In this document: positions 34,921 through 43,060 of the stretch, piece after piece
Layout: each line of letters opens with the position of its first letter
How positions within the stretch are numbered: the stretch's first letter is position 1
NCBI GenBank assembly: GCA_029261795.1
Contig: JAJDAP010000079.1
Span: 1-64,000, forward strand
Direction of reading: 5' to 3'
Source: Deltaproteobacteria bacterium
Lineage (GTDB): Bacteria; Myxococcota_A; UBA9160; UBA6930
DNA: 64,000 nt
Translations under genes and position numbers: made by a program
The notes under the pieces: model-generated
Told to the model about the DNA's origin: nothing
Database searches by the model: none
What the model saw: the letters and a program-made list of their open reading frames with translations, nothing else

Positions 34921-36516
34921 TTAGCCGGCAGCGCGCAAGAGCTCCCGAAGCCCACCGAATGCCGACGCCCGCGGGTGGACCTCGAGCGCCACACGCTCCT
35001 CGCCGGAAAGGCCTGCGGCATGGCGCGCCAGAGCCAGCGCTTCGAGGGGGCCACCCAACGAATCCACCAGGCCCTGCTGAATGGCAGCGGAACCGCTCCA
35101 GACGCGACCCTGGGCGACGGCGTGAACCGCTTCGCGCGGCATCCCGCGCCCCTCTGCCACGCGAGCCAGGAAACGATCGTAGGCGCTCTCCATTCCGGCA
35201 CGAACGATCTCGCGCTCCTGCGCCGTGAACCCCCGGGTTGCCGTCGCGAGCCCGGCTCGCTGGCCGCGCTCGACCTGATCGACCGCGATCCCGAGCCGTC
35301 CGAGCAACCCGGACAGATCGACCTTGCCGCCAACGACACCGATCGAGCCGGTCAAGGTGCCAGCCTCGGCCACGATGGTGCCCGCCGCCGCGGCGAGGTA
35401 GTAGGCGCCGGACGCCGCGGTATCTCCGAAGCAGGCGACCACGGGCTTCTCGGCGGCGAGCCGCGCGACCCCGCGCCAGAGCAGGTCCGAGGCCACGACC
35501 TCACCGCCGCCGCTATCGATCCGCAAGACGACGGCGCGTACCGCTTCGTCTTCTTCGAGGACACGCAACGTTCGCAACAACGTTTCCGAGTGGATGCCAC
35601 GATTGCCGCGCCCCCGCGAGACGGTGCCTTGTGCAATTTGATAGGCGATGCGAGGTAGCGCCTTGCCAAGCGGAACGGGGCCGGGCAAAGCGTGTCGCCA
35701 CGCGTAGGCCACGGAATCCAGCAGCGGCAGTGGATCCTGATTGGCGAGTTCGGGCACCCACGCGCGGACGCGATCCTCGATCTCGTCCGGATAGGCGGTA
35801 CCGTCGATCAAGCCGACTTCGCATGCCGCCTCCGAGGTGAAGGGCCCCTCGTCGGCAAGGGCCGAGACCGTTTCAGCGCCGAGCCCGCGCGCTGCTGCGA
35901 TGGCCCCGCACAAGGCCTGCCAGGCCTCCTCCGCGATCGCGTCGAGCTGCGCACGATGTTCTGGCGAATAACCTTCCCGGGTGAACATCTCGGCCGCGCT
36001 CTTGAAGGCACCCACCCGCACCACATCCGGCGCCACACCCCACTTTTCGAGTAGCTCGCGCAGGAAGAGACCTTCCAGGCGAAGGCCGGTCCAGCCCACG
36101 CCGCCGGCTTCGGCGATCAGCACATGGGAGGCTGCCGCCGCGACGACGTAATCGTTGGTGTCGTAGCTCTCGCTCCAGGCGATCACGGGCTTCCCGGCCG
36201 CGCGCAGCGCGGCAACGGCCCGGTGCAGGGTCAAGGCGCGAGACCAGCCGCCCGGGGAGCCCTCCAGGCGCAGCAGCACGCAGGCAACCTGATCGTCGCG
36301 CGCGGCACGCTCGAGCACGCGCAAGACATCGAGCAGCGGCAGCCCGGCGTCTCGTCGCGGCGGCCAGGAGGGGGGCGCCAGTTCCGGAACCGGTGAAGCC
36401 AACCGCACCCGTAGCACGAAGGAACCGCGCGGCGAGGCCGCCCCGGACCAGAGTCGGCGCGTCCCCCATCGCAGGTTGGCGCCGATTCGCAGCAGTGGCG
36501 CGGCCGGACTCTCCAT
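34921..36516 (-). CDS. sppA: Signal peptide peptidase SppA, double-domain (67K) type
   Basis: A 531-aa S49 serine protease that degrades cleaved signal peptides. Two tandem S49 domains are present: the N-terminal one supplies the general-base lysine (K172 in VGAFKSAAE), the C-terminal one the nucleophile (S369 in GDTAASGAY). Unlike E. coli SppA it shows no obvious N-terminal membrane anchor, so it may be peripheral or cytosolic. Its start touches the VWA gene stop by one base, so it is translationally coupled to the VWA-MoxR pair. Confidence 0.88.
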   Translation of the reverse strand: MESPAAPLLRIGANLRWGTRRLWSGAASPRGSFVLRVRLASPVPELAPPSWPPRRDAGLPLLDVLRVLERAARDDQVACVLLRLEGSPGGWSRALTLHRAVAALRAAGKPVIAWSESYDTNDYVVAAAASHVLIAEAGGVGWTGLRLEGLFLRELLEKWGVAPDVVRVGAFKSAAEMFTREGYSPEHRAQLDAIAEEAWQALCGAIAAARGLGAETVSALADEGPFTSEAACEVGLIDGTAYPDEIEDRVRAWVPELANQDPLPLLDSVAYAWRHALPGPVPLGKALPRIAYQIAQGTVSRGRGNRGIHSETLLRTLRVLEEDEAVRAVVLRIDSGGGEVVASDLLWRGVARLAAEKPVVACFGDTAASGAYYLAAAAGTIVAEAGTLTGSIGVVGGKVDLSGLLGRLGIAVDQVERGQRAGLATATRGFTAQEREIVRAGMESAYDRFLARVAEGRGMPREAVHAVAQGRVWSGSAAIQQGLVDSLGGPLEALALARHAAGLSGEERVALEVHPRASAFGGLRELLRAAG

Positions 36517-38141
36517 CAGCGGAACTTCGTCCTCCGCTGGTTCAGATAATCGACGGTCAGGAACGAACCCAGGGCCGTCGGCGAGGTAAAGAAAGCGCGG
36601 CCCTTGTTGATCTCGGTCATGCGCTCGACGAAGCCGACCAACTCCGGTGCGTCATCGAGCATGAAGGTATTGATGGTGATGCCACGTCGCGTGATCCGCC
36701 GCACGGTGCCGAGGGTTTCTGCAACGGCATGGGGCGAGACGCCACCAAAGCCCATCGGCCACTCCACCCGCAGTTCGCGGCCTTCGAAGTACGCGGTGGG
36801 CTGACCGTCGGTGACGACCAGGATCTGGGGGCTCGGGCTCGGGTGTTGGCTGATCAGCTTCTCCGCAACCAGCAGGCCCTCCTGCAGGTTCGTGAACGGG
36901 TCTCCCATGTCCCAGGTCGCGAGCGGCAGCTTGGCGATCGGAAGCTCCCGGGCCCGCGTCGAGAAGCCGACCACGAAGAAATCGTCGCGCGGGAACTGGG
37001 TCCGGATCAGGTGGTCGAGCGCCAGGGCCACGCGCTTGGCGGCCGGGAAGCGGCCGGCCCAGGACATCGACCAGCTCATGTCGAGCAACAACACCGTCGT
37101 GGTCTGGGTGGCGTAGTCGCATTCGTAGATCTCGAGGTCGTCGCGTTCGAGCCGGATCGGCGGACCGAACCCTTCGCCCGCTGCGGCGGTGCGAAGCATG
37201 CCGTTCATCAGCGTCTTCACGACGTGGAGGTCGAGCGAATCCCCGAATTCCCAGCTCCGCGTCTCGTCCGGCCGACGCGTGGCGACCCCGTGGTGAACCG
37301 TCTCATGGCTACCGGGACGACCTTTTCGCAGGCTCGAGTAGACGGCGGCCAGCGCCTGCGCGCCGATTCGGCGAATCGCACGGGGCGTCAGTTCGGGGCC
37401 CTGCTCGCCGTCCCGGAGGAAGCCGGCCTCGCGCATGTTCTCTTCGAGGTCGCGCAGCATGACGAGTGACTGGAGGCCGTCTTCGGAAAGCAGCTCGCGC
37501 AACTCCTCCGGCGTCAGCGACTCGAAGTTCCCGTCGCGCAGGTCCTGTGCCAGCTGCTGCAAGCGCTCGAGCTGCTCACGAATCTGCTGGGCGGTCTCGT
37601 AGTCGGCGGCTTCCGAACCCTGGAATTGCTGGCCGTGTTGCTGTTGGAAATCCTCGAGCGCACGCATTCGTTCGAGTTCGTCGAGCAGCTCCTGGAAGTC
37701 GCTGCCGGCTTCGCCATCCTCGAACTCGTGATCGCGGAACGCCTCGATGGCGTCGGAGAGCCGCTCGTGATCGCCGTAACGGCGCTCCATGAAATCGTTG
37801 ACCGCGCTCGACTCCATGCCATTCGCCTCGCGCTGGGCGTGTTCCTCACGGTCGAGAATCTCGTCGAGCTTGCGCGCCATCTCCTGCATCGACTGATCGA
37901 GGTTGTATTGCTCCATCAGCTCGCGGGCCTGTTGGCGTAGCTCGTCGATCAGCTCGTCCACGCCCATCACGCGGAAGTTCATGCCGGCCATCTCGAAGCC
38001 GGAGCGTCGCATCCACACGAGCGCCTCCTCGACGCTCATCCCTTCCATCAGGAGATCCGAGAGCGAATCGAGGACTTGACGCGGATCGAGCGAGAACTCG
38101 TCCTGGGTCCCGTCCCAGCGGCTATAGCGCCAGACGCTCAT
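36516..38141 (-). CDS. VWA-domain protein paired with MoxR-type ATPase
   Basis: A 541-aa protein. The N-terminal half (about 1-270) is helical and charged, rich in Glu/Gln coils (QEMARKLDEILDREEHAQRE). The C-terminal half holds a von Willebrand A domain with an intact MIDAS (LLLDMSWSMS, DxSxS) and VVTDGQPT. Such proteins act with MoxR AAA+ ATPases in metal insertion or complex remodelling. ATG 38141 overlaps the MoxR stop (ATGA); the ORF track extends into the MoxR gene. The client is unknown. Confidence 0.85.
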   Translation of the reverse strand: MSVWRYSRWDGTQDEFSLDPRQVLDSLSDLLMEGMSVEEALVWMRRSGFEMAGMNFRVMGVDELIDELRQQARELMEQYNLDQSMQEMARKLDEILDREEHAQREANGMESSAVNDFMERRYGDHERLSDAIEAFRDHEFEDGEAGSDFQELLDELERMRALEDFQQQHGQQFQGSEAADYETAQQIREQLERLQQLAQDLRDGNFESLTPEELRELLSEDGLQSLVMLRDLEENMREAGFLRDGEQGPELTPRAIRRIGAQALAAVYSSLRKGRPGSHETVHHGVATRRPDETRSWEFGDSLDLHVVKTLMNGMLRTAAAGEGFGPPIRLERDDLEIYECDYATQTTTVLLLDMSWSMSWAGRFPAAKRVALALDHLIRTQFPRDDFFVVGFSTRARELPIAKLPLATWDMGDPFTNLQEGLLVAEKLISQHPSPSPQILVVTDGQPTAYFEGRELRVEWPMGFGGVSPHAVAETLGTVRRITRRGITINTFMLDDAPELVGFVERMTEINKGRAFFTSPTALGSFLTVDYLNQRRTKFR

Positions 38142-39541
38142 GCGCCGTAGCGAGCGCCCGACTCGCCAGCGGCCTTGTTGAGCTGATTGCCGAGGTGGAG
38201 ACCTTCGAGCAGGAACTCGATGGCGGACGCCAACCGTGCGGGTGAGTCTCCTCCGGCCATCTCCGCTGCCGCCTCGCGCAGGCCCTTGATCGCATCGAGG
38301 CCATCCAGGTAGTCGACCGACGCCATCGCGGCAGAGACTTCGACGTTCCATCCCTGGTTGAAACTCTCGACCACCGAAGCCACGCCCTCTCCGGGCTCGA
38401 GCGCCTCGAAAACCGCACGCGTGGCACGCCGGGTCAGGTCGAGAACCACGTCGGTCTCGCTGCGGTCCTCACCGGCGTATTCCATCTCGATCTTGCCGGC
38501 AGTACCGGTGACCAGAGCCTCGAAATCCGTGATGCGCGGGACCGCTTCCGTTTCTCCGAGGCGAAGCGCGCGGCGCAGTGCATTGGCCACGAGCGTCTCG
38601 TAGTTGGCGATCGACATCCGCACCGAAACCCCCGAGGACTGGTTCACGTCCGGCGAGCTGCGCGCTTGCATCGTGATCTCACCGAGGATCTGCTCCATGA
38701 AGTCGGGAACGAAGACTTCGATGCCCTCGGCGCTGGGCGGACGCGCCTCCTGCCGAACCACATCGAGTTCGAGCGCACGTGTCTCCGGGTAGTGCGTTCG
38801 CACCTGCGCCGCATAACGATCCTTCAGCGGCGTGATGATGCGGCCACGGCTCGTGTAGTCCTCGGGGTTCGCGCTCGCCACCACGAGCAGGTCGAGGGGC
38901 AGGCGGACGTTGTAGCCCTTGATCTGGACATCGCGTTCCTGCATCACGTTGAACAAGCCGACCTGAACCTTCTCCGTGAGGTCGGGCAGCTCGTTGATAC
39001 AGAACACCCCACGGTTCGTGCGCGGCAACATGCCGAAATGGATCGTCAGCTCGTCACCGAGGGAGCGCCCTTCCGCCACCTTGATCGGATCGACGTCGCC
39101 GATCAGGTCCGCGATGGAGACGTCCGGCGTCGCGAGCTTCTCCGCATAACGATCGTCCCGATGCACCCATTCGATCGGGGTCGCGTCTCCCTTCTCCGCA
39201 ACGAGCGCCTTGCCGGCGACCGAAATCGGCGCGAAGGGATCGTCGTTCACTTCGCTGCCCATGATCTTCGGCAACCACTCGTCGAGTAGCCCGACCATGG
39301 CGCGGATCATCCGGCTCTTCGCCTGGCCTCGTTCGCCGAGGAAGATCAGGTCGTGGCCACAGAGGAGGGCATTCTCGACGGCAGGAACGACGGTGTCCTC
39401 ATAGCCGATGATCCCCGGGAACAGCTCGTCGCCGGCACTGAGCTTTGCCAGCAGGTTGGCGCGGATCTCTTCGCGCAGGGTTCGAGGGCCGACCCCGGAG
39501 GCCTTCAGCTCTCCGAGGGTTGCGGGCGCCGGTTGCGTCAT
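38138..39541 (-). CDS. MoxR/ChlI-type AAA+ ATPase
   Basis: A 467-aa AAA+ ATPase. The P-loop is FLGERGQAKSRM (degenerate but with the lysine), the Walker B is GVFCINELPDL, and the Mg-chelatase I-like order IGDVDPIKV, then VVASANPEDYTSRG, is present. It partners the VWA protein downstream through an ATGA overlap. ATG 39541 has AAGGA nine bases upstream. It is longer than typical MoxR (about 330 aa) because of a C-terminal helical extension, like magnesium-chelatase-type relatives. Confidence 0.87.
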   Translation of the reverse strand: MTQPAPATLGELKASGVGPRTLREEIRANLLAKLSAGDELFPGIIGYEDTVVPAVENALLCGHDLIFLGERGQAKSRMIRAMVGLLDEWLPKIMGSEVNDDPFAPISVAGKALVAEKGDATPIEWVHRDDRYAEKLATPDVSIADLIGDVDPIKVAEGRSLGDELTIHFGMLPRTNRGVFCINELPDLTEKVQVGLFNVMQERDVQIKGYNVRLPLDLLVVASANPEDYTSRGRIITPLKDRYAAQVRTHYPETRALELDVVRQEARPPSAEGIEVFVPDFMEQILGEITMQARSSPDVNQSSGVSVRMSIANYETLVANALRRALRLGETEAVPRITDFEALVTGTAGKIEMEYAGEDRSETDVVLDLTRRATRAVFEALEPGEGVASVVESFNQGWNVEVSAAMASVDYLDGLDAIKGLREAAAEMAGGDSPARLASAIEFLLEGLHLGNQLNKAAGESGARYGA

Positions 39542-39554
39542 CTTGCAGAATCCT

Positions 39555-40430
39555 TCAGTTGCGGCGGTCCCGAGGGTCGTCTTCGGTCACGCCGGTGAGC
39601 AGGCGGATACGGTGCTGGATGATCTCGAGTCGCCCGCCGTCGTTCTTGCGAAGCCCGGGCGGCAGATCCGCCGCCTCGACGAGGGCCCGGGTCACGTCCA
39701 TCCGTTCCTGGGGCGCCGGATGGGACGACTGCCAGCTGGTGCTCTGGATCCCGGTCTCGTTGCGCAGCGTCTCGAACATGTTGACGATGCCCATCGGGTC
39801 GTAGCCGGCCCTCGGCAGGAGTTCGACGCCATAGACGTCGGCCTGACTCTCGGCTTCGCGACCGAAACGATTGATGTAGGCGAGCGCCGAAACCCCCGTC
39901 AGGATGTTCGCGGCGTTCGCCGCGCCCCCGCCGAGCAGGATCGCGGCCGCCACGGTGGCGGCTTTGTTCAGGTAGCCGGCATTCTGCGCACGCACCTGGT
40001 TGTCGGCCGAATGGCGATGCACGATGTGGCCGATCTCGTGGCCCAGCACACCCGCCAGCTCGCTGACGTTGCGGACATTCAGGATCATGCCCGTCGTGAT
40101 GAAGATCGAGCCTCCCGGCGCCGCCAGGGCGTTCAGGGTCTCGTCGTCGACGACCGTGAAGGTGTAGTCGAAGGCCTGCGGGCCGGCGGCGGCCAGAAGC
40201 TCTTCGCCGACGGCGTCGATGTACTGGTCGACGACGCGATCGTGGAGGATGTCGAACTCCATCCGCGCCTGGCGCGCAACCTCGCCGGCGCGCGCTCGCT
40301 CCTCCTGGACGGTGGGCTTCGAGGCGCAACCGGACACGACGAGCGCGGCAACCGCGAGGGCCACCACGAAGCGACGCAACCCATCGAGGCCTCGTTCGTG
40401 TCGGACGGAACTACGCTTCTCGGGAGCCAT
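39555..40430 (-). CDS. M48-family zinc metalloprotease, lipoprotein (BepA/LoiP-like)
   Basis: A 291-aa protein. It has a lipobox LVVSGC (C35) after a signal peptide, the zinc motif HEIGH (131-135) and the third ligand region EAESQADVYG. Family members act in the periplasm on outer-membrane protein quality control. The BepA TPR repeats are absent, so it is closer to the short LoiP/YcaL form. GGGAGAGG precedes the ATG. It lies 14 bp upstream of the MoxR gene on the same strand. Confidence 0.9.
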   Translation of the reverse strand: MAPEKRSSVRHERGLDGLRRFVVALAVAALVVSGCASKPTVQEERARAGEVARQARMEFDILHDRVVDQYIDAVGEELLAAAGPQAFDYTFTVVDDETLNALAAPGGSIFITTGMILNVRNVSELAGVLGHEIGHIVHRHSADNQVRAQNAGYLNKAATVAAAILLGGGAANAANILTGVSALAYINRFGREAESQADVYGVELLPRAGYDPMGIVNMFETLRNETGIQSTSWQSSHPAPQERMDVTRALVEAADLPPGLRKNDGGRLEIIQHRIRLLTGVTEDDPRDRRN

Positions 40431-41580
40431 CGGTTGCCTCTCCCTCTTTGCGGAGCGACTCGGTCACGTGTCGGAGAATCGACAGGACGGAGCCGTCGAA
40501 GGAATCGTTGTCGACGATCGGAAGCCCGTAGTGGTCTGCGAGTTCCAGGATGTGATCTTGGATGCGTAGGATCGAATCGAGGTTCTCGAGGTAGCGGTGC
40601 TTGAGCCGGCGCCCGCCTGCGCGCTCACGTTTCTCGAAGCGCCCTTCGAAGGCCTCGTCCTCGAGGGTGGCGACCGCCAGGAAGATGACGTGAGCCGAGC
40701 CGCGCCAGGCCTCCGGATCGATCAGCCCGGGAAGGATCGAAACGCCCTCCAGGATCATGCTCGTGTTCTCTTCGACGGCGCGATCCATCATCGCCTTCAC
40801 CCCGATCGAAACCGTGGTCGCCTGCTGTCGGAAAGCATCGATCGCGGGGTCCTCGGATTGATCGAGACCGGCCACCTCTCGATAGGCATCGTAGGAAGAG
40901 GCGTGGATCGCGGGGGCCAGTTCCTTCGACAGCATGATGCGCATGACCTGGCGGATCGCGTCGGTCGACACGACCCTGGAGATCCCGAGGCGGTGGGAAA
41001 CCTCCTGGGCCAGGGCGGTCTTGCCCACGCCGGCGGCACCCACGAGCAGCAAGATCATCGGCTTGTCCGATTCCTGGAATTGCCGCCAGACCTGATAGCG
41101 CCCGGCCACCCGATCGCTGGTGCGCTCGAGGTTCTGGTAGACCAGGTTTCGCAGGTCGCCGCGATCGATCTCGCGAATCAGACGCGAATGCAGCGTCGCC
41201 TCGATGGCCTGGGCGGAGCGAAAGGCTTCATCGGGCGCCATCGCGGCGGCAAGCAGGCTCTGCGCCAGCACCCCCTTCGAGAATGGCGTTCGTTTGCGCC
41301 CGTCGATGACGTCGATGGTCCGCGGCATTTCGACCGGGCGGGCTTCGATGCTGTCCCCGAGCAACTCGTCGACCATCGCCGCGATCTCATCGCGCTGAAC
41401 CACCGCTCGGCCGCGGATCTTGTCGCGGATCGCGGTGGCAGACCGGTAGGCGTCGTCGAAGCCGGCGCCCCGCGACATCAGCGAATGGACGATGATGCCG
41501 CGCATGAAGGGCCGCTGGGTGGCGCCGTCATCGACCATGGTGCGCGGGTTCTTCGGGTCGCGTCCCCGCTTTTCGGCCAT
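40411..41580 (-). CDS. 2-phosphoglycerate kinase-like protein with two ATP-cone-like domains
   Basis: A 389-aa protein. Two N-terminal segments (about 20-80 and 95-155) look like ATP-cone domains (RGIIVHSLMSRG, KGVLAQSLLAAAM). The kinase part has a P-loop GAAGVGKT (181-188), the DAIRQVMR segment, and ILEGVSILPG. This matches archaeal 2-phosphoglycerate kinase, which makes 2,3-diphosphoglycerate. In a bacterium the product is uncertain. ATG 41580 has a TAGGCT hexamer 7 bases upstream and no Shine-Dalgarno. It overlaps the M48 gene by 20 bp. Confidence 0.75.
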   Translation of the reverse strand: MAEKRGRDPKNPRTMVDDGATQRPFMRGIIVHSLMSRGAGFDDAYRSATAIRDKIRGRAVVQRDEIAAMVDELLGDSIEARPVEMPRTIDVIDGRKRTPFSKGVLAQSLLAAAMAPDEAFRSAQAIEATLHSRLIREIDRGDLRNLVYQNLERTSDRVAGRYQVWRQFQESDKPMILLLVGAAGVGKTALAQEVSHRLGISRVVSTDAIRQVMRIMLSKELAPAIHASSYDAYREVAGLDQSEDPAIDAFRQQATTVSIGVKAMMDRAVEENTSMILEGVSILPGLIDPEAWRGSAHVIFLAVATLEDEAFEGRFEKRERAGGRRLKHRYLENLDSILRIQDHILELADHYGLPIVDNDSFDGSVLSILRHVTESLRKEGEATDGSREA

Positions 41581-41958
41581 GGGGGCCAGCCTACCCCACG
41601 CACGCCCCGAGGGCCGGCGAGAGAGCCCCTGGCGACTCGCAATTCCCTCCGCAACTTATGGGAAAGAAAGACGTTTCTATTGACGATCGAAGCGCGTGGG
41701 ATAGCCTCCGGGGAGAGTGACGACCGAGGGGGGATCGTCGAGTGGCTGGACGCGTCATCCGGAGCGCCGTTTTACGTCGTGGGGATACCTGGCGACGGGT
41801 GGATCGATGTGCCCCGGGGATGGCTGACGCGCGGTCACTTCAGGCCGCTGGCCCGCTGCGGCGAACCGGACCCCGCTGCATCAGGGCTGGGCCATCCGGG
41901 CCAACCCGCTCACGGCCGGCCGTCGTCGTCCCTCATCGATGTCAAGGAGGAACGTGTC
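41581..41958. other. Intergenic region before the ParA-CBM gene
   Basis: About 380 bases. The first ~15 hold the proposed -10 of the minus-strand kinase gene. The middle carries the promoter-like pair at 41680-41707. From about 41720 onward the sequence is an open frame into parA, but the strong AAGGAGG just before ATG 41959 argues that this part is leader. Confidence 0.4.
41680..41707 (+). promoter_or_regulatory. Possible promoter of the ParA-CBM gene
   Basis: TTGACG (41680-41685), 16 bp and TAGCCT (41702-41707). The -35 is identical to that of the ccm promoter (TTGACG). It leaves a leader of about 245 bases before the AAGGAGG site of parA. Confidence 0.4.
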
Positions 41959-43053
41959 ATGCGAACCATCGCCATCGTCAACCAGAAGGGAGGCTGCGGG
42001 AAGACCACGACCACCGTGAATCTCGCCGGCTGCCTCGCGGTCGCGGGCTCCCGCGTGCTCGTGGTGGATATGGATCCTCAGGCCCATTCGACGCTCGCCC
42101 TCGGCTTCGATCCCGAGACCATCGACGAGAACCTCTACGAAGTCCTCTGCGAACCGGCGGGGCATGAAGCGGCGACGCCGCTCGAGGAAGTGATCCTCGC
42201 CTGGGACGAACGGCTTCACATTGCGCCCTCGGGAATCGTCCTGTCTGCCCTCGAGCAGAAGCTCTCCGCCGACCGGGCCGAGGACCGCATGGAGCGACTC
42301 TGGCGCGCGCTCGAGAGCGTCGCGGAGCGCTATGACTATGCGATCATCGACTGCCCGCCTAACGTCGGTGTACTGACCTTCAACGCGTTGCGTGCCGCCC
42401 GCGAGGTGATCGTTCCGTTGGAGACCAGCGATTTCGCGATCCACGGCGTACAGAAGCTGCTCGAGACCATCGCCTTGCTGTCGGATCGGATCGGCCACGA
42501 GCTCGCAGTGCGCATCCTGCCCACGCTCTATGACGGCCGCACCCGCTACGCCCGCGAGACTCTGGGTGAGATTCGGAGTCTGTTCGGCGACCTCTGCTTC
42601 GATACCGTCGTGCGCTCGAATATCAAGCTGCGCGAGGCCGCACGGCGCGGCCGGCCGATCGTCAGCTATGCCCGCTCGGCAAACGGTGCCCAGGACTACG
42701 GTGCCCTCGCCATCGAGTTGGCGCTGACGCTGAGCCCCGACGAGATAGGGGAACAGGTACCGGACTTCGCGCCCGGCGGACCCGCGCGCGAGGTCGTCAT
42801 CCAGTTCCGCGATCTCGGCGCGACGGACGTCCGGCTCGCCGGCGACTTCAACGGCTGGGTTCCCGACAAGGATGTTCGCTCGTTGGTCCAGGCCGAGGCG
42901 GGAGACCGGATCTGGACCAAGATCCTGACGCTCCCGCCGGGCACCTATCATTATCGTTATGTCGTCGACGGCGAATGGCGGGAAGACCCCGTGAATCCGG
43001 TCTCGGCGCCGGGACCGGTCGGCGGTCGCAACTCCGTTCTGGTGGTGCGGTAG
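41959..43053 (+). CDS. ParA-family ATPase fused to a C-terminal CBM48/AMPK-type glycogen-binding-like domain
   Basis: A 364-aa fusion. Residues 1-260 are a ParA/Soj ATPase: deviant Walker A KGGCGKTTT (10-18), DMDPQAHSTLALG, and IIDCPPNVG. Residues 277-364 form an Early-set/AMPK1_CBM-like domain: VRLAGDFNGW, a central Trp, then GTYHYRYVVDGEWREDP and a C-terminal NSVLVV strand. ParA proteins position cargo by ATP-driven patterning; the added domain binds alpha-glucans in its known contexts. AAGGAGG lies eight bases before ATG 41959. No ParB gene is adjacent. The neighbour 7 bp downstream is a candidate partner. Confidence 0.85.
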   Translation: MRTIAIVNQKGGCGKTTTTVNLAGCLAVAGSRVLVVDMDPQAHSTLALGFDPETIDENLYEVLCEPAGHEAATPLEEVILAWDERLHIAPSGIVLSALEQKLSADRAEDRMERLWRALESVAERYDYAIIDCPPNVGVLTFNALRAAREVIVPLETSDFAIHGVQKLLETIALLSDRIGHELAVRILPTLYDGRTRYARETLGEIRSLFGDLCFDTVVRSNIKLREAARRGRPIVSYARSANGAQDYGALAIELALTLSPDEIGEQVPDFAPGGPAREVVIQFRDLGATDVRLAGDFNGWVPDKDVRSLVQAEAGDRIWTKILTLPPGTYHYRYVVDGEWREDPVNPVSAPGPVGGRNSVLVVR

Positions 43054-43060
43054 GTCCCGG

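Noticed and set aside
34912-34923. TAAGGT hexamer 6 bases before the trmB start, considered another leaderless promoter
   Set aside because: The TAA is the stop codon of sppA, and trmB is inside a same-strand run, so the match is likely chance.
40597-41958. In-frame upstream extension of the ParA gene, giving an 818-aa ORF
   Set aside because: Most of it is antisense to the kinase-like gene. Its last ~80 codons look slightly protein-like, but AAGGAGG just before ATG 41959 and the ParA N-terminus fix the start.
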